A stretch of DNA of 64,000 bases from Ustilaginoidea virens. Its lineage: Eukaryota > Ascomycota > Sordariomycetes > Hypocreales > Clavicipitaceae. This document shows, in pieces, positions 21,892 to 32,376 of the stretch. The stretch lies in NCBI RefSeq assembly GCF_000687475.1, contig NC_057322.1:1240001-1304000 (forward strand), written 5' to 3'. The notes below the pieces were generated by a model. That model worked only from the letters and a program-made list of their open reading frames with translations, did not search any database and was not told the origin of the DNA. Made by a program: the position numbers and the translations under genes. Position 1 is the stretch's first letter. The number at the start of each line of letters is the position of its first letter.

Positions 21892-23381
21892 CGCGGTGGG
21901 TGGTTCCGGCCTTGCGGGGCGCCCAGCTGCGTCGGAAAGGCGGCTGCGGGTCGGGGTGCTGCTGCTGATGATGATGATGATGATGCAAAAGCCAAGGTTG
22001 GACGGATGGATCGAGGACCAACCTCGGGCGGTTTGTTCGTCGTCGCCTTGATGGCCGCTGAGGCTGCTTACGTCACCCGGGGAGCACCAAGCCCGGAAAA
22101 ATGAAAACCCCGGGGTGGTAAAGCGGGGGAAAAAAAAAAGAAAAAACGAAAAACGAGGTGCAAAGCCGACGGGCGGCCGGCCTGGTTCGACTTGTCCCGT
22201 GTTTTTTTGGGTTTCGAAAGGAGCAGAAAACGCAAAGTGGACGTAAGTCAGTAGACGTAAGTCAGTGGACGTCGAGTCAGTGGACTCTGGCAAAGAAAAG
22301 AACTCGGCTACCAGGGCCAGGGTGCGCCCGTGGCCGTCACGAGCCAGCGACCAGACCAGACCAGACCAGATAGGGACCGACCTCGGCTCCGAGTCAATCG
22401 GGCAGCCACCCCGCACGTCATGTGTCGCGCTGCGCTCGGGCCAGCTGCCGGCCCCCTGCCCAATCAAGACATCATCTCCGTCGTGCACGTAGCTCGCACC
22501 GGTCCGTCTAGGACTCCAGGTACCCAGGTACCTAAGCCAAGAGGTAGGTAGAGGTACTCTGTACTCCGTACCGACGTACCGGTCCGTCTAAGATTTCAGG
22601 TACCTAGGTACCTAAGGTAGAGGTACTCCGTACTCCGTACCGACGTTCTTGTTCTGCACCGTTATTGACGCGCAGCAACATGTCAACATCAAAAAAGGAG
22701 GCGTCGCTGCAATCATGTCTTGTCGTCTGCGTCTGTAGCCACCTCCATCCCCCTTCTCATCGTGGCCAACCAAATACTTACTCCATGTGCACCAGGAAAA
22801 CCTCACTTCTTACTTTTGCCCGCCTTCGGCCATCCGGCCAGCCGGCCATCCGCCATGTCCTGCGCCGTCGTCTTCTCCCCCTGCGTCAACTCCATCGCTC
22901 CCTCTTCTTGACTCTGGTCTGCCCGCGCTGGGCCTTTCCACCAAACGTTGCTTTCTCCATCCGCCAAGATACTCAACGTAAACCATGTTCCCTAAACTTC
23001 CTTCTGCCCACCCTTGCTTTGGATTTTGTATCCTGCATTGCCGTCTTCCCACATGATCCTGCCCCGTCCTATTTGCAGCTCCGAGTGTCCCTCCTTCTGA
23101 ACAAGTAGGGTATTCCAGGCACCCCTCTAATCCTCAATACCCTTTCGAAATACTGAAATACGTCCGAATAGATAGCTGGCGTATGCATCACCGCCCAGTA
23201 GACGCAAGACGTCAGAATTGCTAGTTTCCTAGATGGAAGAAAAAAAAAAGAAACAGAAAAGAAAAGAAATAACAAACCTCGCCCATCCACCTAAGCCTAT
23301 GAGGGCTTGTGCGATAGGCGCTAGGCCTGGGGGAGGAGAAATCCTCAACGTAGGATCTCCGTATCATGCTGCGCCCGTAGC

Positions 23382-23416
<35 letters not shown>

Positions 23417-23693
23417 AGAGCAGAACAGAGAACAGAACAGAGAACAGAAAGCCAAAGACAAAGACAACCACACGCATACGAAAAGAAAAGAAAAAAAAAA
23501 AAGAGAAAACGGTTTTGAAAAGGGGCGGGTCCGCCGCAGTGCCCGGGTGCCCTTGCATATTCATGTGGCAACTTTTCGCGCCAAAAAGAGAAGCGCACAT
23601 CGTCAAAACTTCCAAACTTCCATGCAAATGCAGTGTAGCATGAATCGTTAGGCTGATATCGTCATGTTCATACGAGCCAAGGGTTTCCCGCCT
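21892..23693. other. 1.8-kb divergent/upstream region
   Basis: Between two minus-strand genes; no gene supported. It contains an ATGATG run (21967-21985), CAGAC repeats (22350-22370), an 80-bp tandem unit (22498-22650), a run of 29 A at 23385-23413 and AGAACAG repeats (23415-23450). The part nearest 21892 should be the promoter of the TMEM135-like gene. Confidence 0.45.
22498..22650. repeat. About 80-bp tandem duplication dense in GGTACC and TACTCCGTA motifs
   Basis: Unit 1 begins at 22498 and unit 2 at 22578, both with ACCGGTCCGTCTA, then AGGTACC-type palindromes, GAGGTACT, TACTCCGTACCGACGT. The second unit is slightly shorter. Two families of dispersed motifs found elsewhere in the window occur together here. 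Confidence 0.85.
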
Positions 23694-26358
23694 TCAAGGG
23701 TACGCAGCTGCCGGCTCGCTCACCTGTTCCGAGTACGGGATCCACTTGCGTCCAAGAGACGGCCCATCTGCGTTGCCGTATGGCAGAATCTCTTCCTTCC
23801 ATCCCACTACGCTCCACGGACCCATGTCTTGTGGGTTGGGGTTTCGGAGTGCAGCCCGCACATGCTCAGTGTCCGGAACGCGTCCTCTCAAAACTGCATC
23901 GAGAGCCTCGAGACGGCGAGCCTCGCGCTCCTCGACGGCCTTTCGAATGATTCGATACCGTGACTCCACATTGGCCCATCCGTTGACGTTGCCCGAACCG
24001 GCCGACTCGAGGATTTTCTTGAGCTGCGAAAAGGGAAGGTTGATGAGGGCCCGCGACAGAACCGCGTGCGGTACGGGTTGAGCTTGTCGCGTTGCTTTGG
24101 GCGTCTCCGATTCTCTCGCGTTGCCGTCGTCTGTGATCGACAGGTCGCCAAACTGAATGCCGGCAATCTGCTGGGATCGCCGACCCTTTCCTAGTTGCAC
24201 AGACGACCCCCTCGCAACCACAGGCGCCGGCTGCTTCTTCGCAGTCACCACCGCCGGCGGCGGCGGCGGCGGCGGCGGCGGATAGTCTGGTATACGAGCG
24301 CAACGACTCGGATTTTCCGTCAATGTGTCCAGCGTAAAAGTCGGCGGAAGGTTGTGCACGATAAAAGTCGCCAACGCGTTGAGCAGAACATGCGAGCCCT
24401 CACCGTATTTGAAGAATTCCGGCCGTGATCCGTCGTCAATGTAGCCCTCAAGCGCGAATTCCATGACTCTCTCTAGGGAATGCCAACTCAGCAGCTGAGT
24501 CGCAATCTCGCATCCGCGACGGAGAACCGGGCCCCACCCCAGCAAATGACCAGCCGCGGCGTAGGCCAAGGCAAAGTCAAGCTGCTCAGTTGTGCTGCCT
24601 GCGTTGACGAGACCGGGGGAGTCAGCCCGGCCGCGCGGCGGCATGGGGAGAAGCGGTAAACCGTACAGCCTCTGGACAGCCATGTAGAACGAGTCGGACC
24701 TCAGCCATTTACACCCCGTCTCTAGAAGCAGGGTAGGGGCAGGCCCATCGGCCCCAAGCGGCACCGCCTGCTGCCGGAGGAGGGCCACGAGCGCACTGCT
24801 GCGAGCAAACACCAAGCGATGGCCGGGTATGCGAACAGGTGGAGCCCTGTCGTCAACATACCTCAGCTCCAGGAAGCAGTCGGCAACTTCGGCAGAACCA
24901 AACTGCTGCTGCATGTAACCGACCAACCCGTCCCCGCTGTCCTCGTGCATGGTCATGTGAGGAGGGATGCCATGGGCATGTACCATTCTGGGATACTCTG
25001 GCTGTCCAAACAACCTGCCTTGATGATTGTGACTGTGGTTGTTGACGTCGCCGGGACCTACACCACCATTTCGATGTCCGTTCGCCGCCGGGTAATGATG
25101 GTACACGCCGTTTTCTTCGGGCTGACCTGAAGATTGGGAGTCGTGAAAGCTATGAGGCGTAGAAGGCCCGAAATTGTTGCCATAGGGCGGGAATGCATCC
25201 ATGGGCGCGAAGCCAACGGCTGGATGGCCATAGCTTTCAAAGGCCGCTGTTTGCATCATGTCTGCACCGTAGGGCATCATTGGCGGAAACCCATTGGCCG
25301 TCGGGGCCATGTACCCGGAACGGGCGTCGGCAGGGGGTATCGGAGGCGGAGGCACAACCCCCCCGGTGTGAGGGGGCGCCGGAGAGGTGTTTTGAGAATC
25401 TTCAAAGGTGCCAAAGTGAATGCTACCATTACTCGGATGAGAATGATGCACATGTGCCGGGCCGCTGGACAGCGGAGGCCTCGAGCCAAGAGCAATGTCA
25501 CCGTTGTTTACCATCCCGTACGTCTCGTTGGCAGGTTGGAAAGGGGGAGGCATCTGATAGCGTGGAGAGATGGCTGGGGACAGACGACTTTTGGCGACTT
25601 GGACATAATCATGATGGCCTGCTGAGCTTTTTTGGTCAACCGTCCGCCACAATGGTAAAAGGGAGAAAAAAAGAAAAGAAAAAAAAGTGTTGGCCACCCT
25701 TCTTTTCTGGAACTAACCTGAACCTTGCTCTGGCCCATTCTTTGATGCAGCGGTATTCAACCTCGGTGATGATTCGGCGGGTAATTCAACTTTCTTTCGT
25801 GGTATTGAGGGGTCAGCCGCAGATTTTTGCTCGGACAGATCGTTTCCGTTTGACAGATTCGCCGCGGCCAGGGGGGAGGACACTTTGCCGTCCATGTCAG
25901 GCGGTAGAGTTTGATGATTGCCAACATTGGGTCCTGTGGCGAGGATTAGCCCAAAAACCAATCAAACGGGAGTGTCCAAAACAAGAAGCGGCGATACGAG
26001 ACCACTCACCGACTTGGCCATTTTCATCCGAGTGCAAACTGCGTTGCCCAGCCGCCGATGCCAACGACTCGGGCTCGAGCTCCGGAGCGATATCAGCAGG
26101 CACAGTGTTGCTTCCCGCAGCAGTGTCTTGCGAGGTGCTGCCATTGACGTCAGGCTTGGTCAGAGGTGCCTGCAAGCTTTTGGACAGTGCTTGCGTCGGG
26201 AGGGCGGCGACCGCATGGCCCTTGGCTGCCGACGCTGCTTTACGCTTTGCATAGGATAGAGGCAAAGCAGGCACGACAGGTTTTGCATGCTGCTGCTGCT
26301 GGCTGACGGCAGCCTTGGCAGCCTTGCGACCTGGGGCATTGCCATTTGGCGGCACCAT
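23694..26358 (-). CDS. BTB/POZ-like protein with long disordered regions, 830 aa
   Basis: Exons are 26358-26010, 25933-25718 and 25621-23694, with introns of 76 and 96 bp, GT..AG, together in frame. Residues 1-190 are Ala/Ser-rich; about 190-400 is Pro/His/Gly-rich and disordered. A folded core of roughly 250 residues then follows: VADCFLELRYV, PVRIPGHRLVFARSSALVALLRQQ (the pattern of a BTB fold strand and helix), a helical BACK-like part (LDFALAYAAAGHLLGW, RGCEIATQLLSWHSLERVMEFALE), a nine-proline run, and a C-terminal helical region LPFSQLKKILES with a charged VEEREARRLEALD helix. BTB proteins usually act as adaptors or oligomerisation platforms; the partner here is unknown. The second acceptor has a neighbouring CAG|CAG option that would add or drop one residue. 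Confidence 0.78.
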
Positions 26359-28406
26359 GGATGCGGTGGCGACGTGACAATGTCCAGAACCGGGTCTCTC
26401 TTCACGCTGACCGTTCCGGGTGGTTCTTTCTCAGGCCTGGCTCGTTTTTTATTCTCTTCGGACGGAGGGAGCGTGCGTCGAGGATTTGGCAACCCGGAGG
26501 TTGGGTGCCTTCCAGGTTTGACTGGGGGGGTGGTAAGGAGGGCGGAGCTCACAGATGTTTAGCTCAGAAAGTTTCGTTCAGCCGAACAGAGAGGGTAAAG
26601 GGGGGGGAAGAAGCAGGGCAGTGAAAGACGTCCGCCAACACGCATGGGGTCCGTCATGAGAGTGCACGGGTCGAAATGCACCTCTCCAAGGAGACGTTGC
26701 CGACGGGCGGGCAGGTAGGGAGGGAAGGAGAGAAATCGTCGAGTTGGTGGGCGCAAGCAGAAATGGGGCGGAGAAGAAAATTGGCGGGCCGTGGGAGAAG
26801 CAACAGAGCGGCGATGTTTTTTTTTCCCTCTATGTGCGCTTTTGTGACGTCCAGGCGGCTCAGGGAGCTGGTCAGGGTGCTATCAATGCTGGTGCTTGGT
26901 GAGAGCGGGGGGGGAAGATGCCTGGGGGCTGCAACTATCAATGCTGCACTGCGTGCGCAGGAGTTGGCCGCCCTGCGGCGCTTATGTCACCACCCAACGC
27001 TCACCCCAGGCCCCGTCCCGGCCTGCAAATTCTCCGTCGCAAGTCGCCTCCCAGAGCCCCAAAGCAAGTTCCCCCTATTTCGCCCAGCCCGCCGTTTGCC
27101 ATCTGCAGCTGACATGGGCAATTGCAAAAACGGGCCTGACTGGGGAAAAAAAAAAAAAAAAAAAAAATGACGCATCCGCTTTTCTTTTTAATTCATCTTT
27201 TTTCCTTTTTTTTTTTTCTTTTTGTTTTTTGTTTTTACCCAAATGCGCGCGTTTGTCCAGCACACTCGAGTTCATCGTCATGCAGCCTATGAATCTGGGA
27301 ATCATCGACCGTCTTGCGCACAGATCTGTCGTGTCACTGTGTTTACGACCCGAGTAGTCAGTTTTTACGGAGATGCGAAATGATAACTGGCCCGGACTTT
27401 GAAGAATGACACCTCGAGGTCATGCTTGCGCCTGGAGGCGCTTGGAGAGCGCGGAATATGCTTAGGTCAGGGGCCGTCAGGGATGACCCATGGCCAACTG
27501 GACTTCTGAGAAGCACGGTTCCGAGACCAAATCTACGGAGCAGGTCTCAGGAAGTTCTGCTGCCAAGCTATGCGGAAACGAGACGCTGATGCTGCACAAT
27601 CTCATCGGCATCCTGGGCTTCGAGACGACCCAGGCACCATCAGTCAAGGATCCTTGCTGCCGCTGTGTTGAGGATGCCACTGGTGTCAGTGCCGCTGCCA
27701 TCACCTACCGACGCCGCTGTATTGGCGCTGCTGTATTGGCGCTGCTGGTGTTGATGTTGCCGTGCTGGATGATTCCATCATCGTCTGGTGTTGATGACAG
27801 AATCGCGGCTGCTGCCCTTGTCCTTCAACGCACGGTACTCTACAGAGTATATTGATGCCCGTCTTCGCTTCGTATGTGGATGGCCAAGGGGAACGCCTTC
27901 TTCTAGCCACTCATCATCAACGAGATGCAGAATGACCCGGTTTTCAAATGCGAAAGCGGGAAGCTCCAGTCCTTGGCTGCATCTCCTCCCCATCAACTGC
28001 AAGCACTGAACAGGATTTTTCGCAGTGACAGACCGGGGATCTGCATCATCCAATCTCGCCTTTAAATTGCTCCTAAGCACTGGTTCCGTGTCCGTCCCAG
28101 AGCAGCAGATGCTTGCCAACAGCCAACTCATGGCGATAATACATACAGGACGAAATAAAACGGCGCGATTCGGCTGCAACCTATCGGCCGCTCTCAGGCG
28201 TGACGAAGCGCAGGACGCCTTGCGGCAGTCGACGTTTGTACACCACGCTGGCCAAACCTTGACCCCCTATCAAACGGAGAGAGCAACTTCACTTGGGTCG
28301 AAACGTCCTTCAGGCCACCGTTCGGGCAATGACGATGCTTGTGTGTTTGTCTGTCGTGAATCATCGCGGTCATTGCAGCCGCACTCACACCGCGGACTTT
28401 GGCTAG
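26359..28406. other. 2-kb region, no confident gene
   Basis: 26359-27200 is the upstream region of the BTB-like gene, with A and T runs at 27146-27167 and 27200-27236. At 28179-27778 on the minus strand there is an open frame whose second half (FENRVILHLVDDEWLEEGV, then a Lys/Arg-rich patch) has protein-like composition, but I could not extend it by splicing into a recognisable gene. It may be an unassigned gene or a relic. Confidence 0.35.
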
Positions 28407-29760
28407 TTACAAATCATCTGGTCGTTGCGCAACCCCTGGCTTCTGCGCATACCAAAAGTAATAATTAAAGTACCGATGAACGTTGACTTCCTCAAGGGCT
28501 CTCCTAGCCAAAGCCACCGTTACCTCGGCCTCGGCCTCCGACATGCCCAAAGCCTTGAACGGCCGCCCCGACAGCGTAGGGAGAAAGTCGAGGACCGCCA
28601 TTTTCTGATAAAGACCAAGGATCCTCATGGTTTTGTCCTTTGCCCATATCCCTATGGGCACCTTCATGACCTGGCAGTGGATGTTTTCAAACCCGGCGTC
28701 GCGAAGGAACGGATCGAGTTCCGCCGATAGCGTAGTGTTCATGCCAAACTTCTTGTAGGCCTCCTCGGCGGTGCTGTATAAAGTCTTGACGGGGTCGTCG
28801 TCGGGCATGGTGCCGTCGTCGCAAAGAGGGGTGCCCTGAAGTTCCTGCAGCTCAATCCAGCCTCCAGGCCTCAGACTGCTGCAGATGGCAAAGTCAGCCG
28901 AGAAGAAAGGCGTCGAGAACAGGGTCGGCGTCGGGGTTTCCTTCAATGCACGTACTCATATGCATGCCCCAAAACGGTCTTGATGTCCTTCAGGATGATG
29001 ACCATGAAGCGGAAATGGGCCAGGTCAACGTCTCTCTCGATCCAGTCAAGCTCGCAGTTGTCCACCAGGAACGACACGTTCGAGGGCACCCATTCGGGCT
29101 GAATTGGCGTGAGGTCGATGCCGCAGACGTGGGCGCTGGGGTATCTGTCGCCAACTAGGATTGCGCCAATGTCAGCACATTCACCTTCCATCACAATCCA
29201 GTCGAGCCCAAAGCTACGTCGTAGTAGTGGCAGGTTTCAACCTTCTATGGCCCAGATTCCTGCGCACGGCATCCCGTCAGCAAACATTGATTCGGCAACA
29301 GCAGCAAGCTGAACAAGTGGCGTGCCCTACCGGTCCCCGTGCCGATATCTAGTATCTTTTGTGGATGATCTCCTATGGGCGCCAAGAACGGCTTGTTTCC
29401 GGTAAGCATCATCAGCATCGCGTGCTTCATATCCTCTCGACTCTGCTCGATGTCGTCGTTGGGGATGGGATAGCGCCCGTCGCCAAACACGTGGTATCGA
29501 CGGCCACGCTCGTACGCATATGCTGCGTAGATGCTCGACGTGACGCTCGCTGTGGTGTCGTCGTCCAACAAGCCCCCATCGAGGCCAAACTCATCGTCAG
29601 TCTCGCTGCCGGCCTCTATCGCCGGCGCCTGTGTCGCTCGGGCCGGGGCTGAGTCGGACGACGCCACGGATTCTTCGCCGCCATTTCCCCGAGCAAGAAC
29701 CACCGCCTGGTCGCAGTCCTTGACGCTCTTGGCTGGGTCGCCAGACGGCAGCGAGGCCAT
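28407..29760 (-). CDS. LaeA-like SAM-dependent methyltransferase, 372 aa, 4 exons
   Basis: Exons: 29760-29331, 29259-29242 (an 18-nt micro-exon), 29154-28956 and 28878-28407; introns of 71, 87 and 77 bp. Splicing rebuilds the class I methyltransferase core: KILDIGTGTG|IWAIE|VGDRYPSAHV (SAM-binding motif I; bars mark the introns), GIDLTPIQPEWVPSNV (motif II), NCELDWIERDVDLAHFR, and SLRPGGWIELQEL (post-motif). The N-terminal 100 residues are acidic and Ser/Thr-rich with YAAYAYERGRRYHVFGDGRY, the usual lead-in in LaeA/TAM-domain relatives. These enzymes include LaeA, a velvet-complex regulator of secondary metabolism, but most paralogues have unknown substrates, so a metabolite O-methyltransferase is equally possible. 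The ATG at 29760 is chosen over an upstream GTG. Confidence 0.9.
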
Positions 29761-30957
29761 CACCGAGACGGGACAAAGGGCGGATGCGAACTCCACTCAG
29801 GCGCCTCCTAGGCTCCTACCATGCAACCTGTCTGTCGTCCCCGAATTGGGTGCGCCGTTGTTTCTCCTGGTACCCACTGTGCTCGGGGAAAGGAGAGGCA
29901 TTTGTCGCCAAAGTGGTGGTGAGTTCTGCGAGTCGCTGCGCACGATCAAAAGTCTGCTAGTCGACGGGCGAAATCTCTCGTTTCCTTTTTTTTCTTCCTC
30001 CTCCTCTTTCTTCTTCTTCTTCTTCTTCTTCTTCTTCTTCTTCTTCTTCTTCTTCTTCTTCTTCTTCTTCTTCTTCAGCAGCAGCAGCGGAAGCGTCTGG
30101 TTCTTTCGTCTTGAAAGCAGTGACCAAGAAGGGTTGCATACTCGCGACTCTGTGTGGAAAGCATGGGAAGTTGAGTCAACGTAGAACCATGATTACATGG
30201 TGTCAGCGACAAGATTGCTTGCTGTCTGGCTCTGGTTGGTTACGTCGTGCAAGTCTTGCCGTACTCCGATGGACAAGGTCAACCAAGACTCTCACCCATG
30301 ACACCCAAAGTGGCCAGGCCCTCCCTTTGTTGGGGGTTGGCAGGGAGCAAAGTGACCTGTCAGTGACGGGCGTGGAGCTCATGACACCACACCGAACCCA
30401 TCACAGAGCAGCACTTGAGGCTTCCTAGAGAGTTCTCCGTAGAGAGACGGTAAGAGAGCACTGGGTCTCGGGGCGGGGCGGGAGGCTTTTCTGTTCTCGG
30501 TCGTGCTGCGTGCAACCCAGCGCCGCAGCCGAAGAGTTTCGTCGTAGCACAGAACCAACTGGTGCAGTGCTGCTGGGTGCTTACCGTACGGAGTACTCGG
30601 TACGCAGGGAGTACTTGGCGAGTCTGCTTGATCGGGAACGTGAGGCTAAAGGGGAGAATCCCATCCCACGACGCGTCTGGTTCGTCATGTCTCGTGCGCA
30701 CACAACCCGAGGGTTCCGTTTGTAAAGTTTACACACGCGGTTTTAATCTCGCCAGTCACCCCCCTCCCCTCCACGGCCGCCGGCCTTCTTACCTTGGAAT
30801 ACGCTCGCCCTCGTCTGCAGCTTTACGCAACTTGGATATAGGTGCATACCTTAGGGAGGTAGGTACCTTAGGTACCTTATGTACTTCGTAGTTCCCCAGC
30901 ACCCACCCACGTGCCGCCCAACAACATTTGACAGCTCAGCTCGCGGAAGGAGCGGTC
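29761..30957. other. 1.2-kb intergenic region
   Basis: No gene supported. Contains the (TTC)22 array at 30008-30073, a TACGGAGTA motif near 30587 and a cluster of AGGTACCT motifs at 30855-30890. Confidence 0.45.
30008..30073. repeat. (TTC)22 microsatellite
   Basis: About 22 perfect TTC triplets followed by CAGCAGCAGCAG. A polypurine/polypyrimidine mirror tract, upstream of the methyltransferase gene. Confidence 0.95.
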
Positions 30958-32376
30958 TCATGCGCTCCTTCCATGCCCGGCCGTTGCCATGAGCATCTGG
31001 TTTATTCTTCCCATGTCAAGGCATTTCTCGGCTTCGTCCAGCGATTGACGGACGGCCTTTGACCCTCTCTCGACCATCTCAGCATCGTATTCCGCCAGAA
31101 TCTTCTCCCTCAACCCGGCGTCCGTGGGTGATGAGCCGAGCCCAGAAAGAGCCCGGACATAGTTGTCGACGTCGGTGATGGAATGCTGAAAGCCCTGCCC
31201 GCGAACTTTGAAAGCAGTTAGCCAAGGCCCCAAACCGGTTCAGGCGTGCTCTCAAACTCGACGAAGCGGCGTACATATGAGCATGGGATGAGCTGCGTCA
31301 CCGGCCAAAGTCGCTCTTCCGCCAAGATTATCCCAAGGCGCCGGGACCCAGTACTTCATTTCGTTTATGTGAACGCTGCTGCCTTTTGGTGTCCAGTCTA
31401 TGGCTGACTGAAAGACATCACGCAGGGGAGGCGTGTGTTTCTGGATGTACTCGAGAGCCCCGTCGCCCTTGACGTGCACTGATTGTCCGCGCCATATCTT
31501 TGTCCAGAAAGTCGTCCAAGTAGACGCAACTTCGGGGTCGTCAACTGACATGACTGGGATATCTCCCACGAGATTTTGCAAAAAAAAGCAACCATTTGTC
31601 AGTGCCGGGCCTGAGGGTATGGGTGAAACGACCTACCGCCGACGGCGCCCACAGCTCCTGTTCCCATCATGAGTGCCGCTACCGGATGTGCCTGAACTAT
31701 CGCCTTCACCTTGGCGGCATCGGCTAGCCTTGTGATGCCAGTGGCAAATTGGAAGCCCGAACCCCTCGGGCGTGCTACCTCGACCCCCAGAAGCAGTTCT
31801 CTTACTTTGGATGTGGAACCATCGGCTCCAAGAAGGTAATCGGCGTCGAATGTCTCGCCACCTTCAAACGATATCCTCACGCCGTTTTCGGTTGTCGAAA
31901 GGGCCTCCACAGTCTTGTGCCATCTAATGTCAACACACGGCGCAAGCAAACGCCGGAGCGCTTGTCGGCTAACGCGCCTGGCCCGAGGAGTCGGGCTTCG
32001 AAAGAGCAACTCCCCCGTGACACCGCTGTAGCATGGAAGGCTCTCCACATCGTCGCTGAATTCCAAGTATGGGTTGCAGAGGGCCTTACTCAGGTCTGCA
32101 AAAACATGCTCCGGCACCAACTTCTCGAACAGTGGCATTGCCCAGTGGATCAACATGGTCCAGTCACGCTGTCTCGCATCCATGCTGGTCTCTTTTTCGA
32201 AAACCACGACCTGGAAGCCATTCTGAATCGGCCAAGTAAGTTTCCAAGACGTCGTTGAGGACAAAATTTGGCCAACTGCATCTTACCTTGAGCAGGCCCT
32301 GCGCTGCGAGAAGGCCTGTAAGCCCCGCACCGACAATAGCCACAGTCTTGCCACCGTCTCTGTGAGCTGGTGGCAT
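30958..32376 (-). CDS. FAD-dependent monooxygenase, 411 aa, 4 exons
   Basis: Exons: 32376-32287, 32222-31683, 31632-31275 and 31205-30958. A flavin monooxygenase of the para-hydroxybenzoate hydroxylase fold: GxGxxG in VAIVGAGLTGLLAAQGLL with the acidic end of the second strand in VVVFEKE, the DG motif in YLLGADGSTSKVRE, and the flavin-binding GRATLAGDAAHPM followed by RGQGFQHSITDV. The third intron boundary was not obvious: without it the frame breaks after GAVGAVGG. A 50-bp intron with donor GTAGCG and acceptor GGTAG joins IVQAHP to VVSPIPSGPALTNGCFFLQ and restores the domain. The enzyme should hydroxylate or epoxidise an aromatic or polycyclic substrate using NAD(P)H and O2; the substrate is unknown. 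No membrane segment is evident. A second flavoprotein of this fold lies at 45784-47582. Confidence 0.88.

Noticed and set aside
28080..28140. Pogo-type transposase DGHGS-like motif on the minus strand (LLLWDGHG)
   Set aside because: Only about 20 codons are open in that frame and no flanking transposase sequence or catalytic residues were found.
31637..31662. A 26-bp intron in the first FAD monooxygenase
   Set aside because: It would also restore the frame (donor GTAGGT, acceptor CCTCAG) but is shorter than fungal introns can reasonably be; the 50-bp alternative at 31633-31682 fits better.
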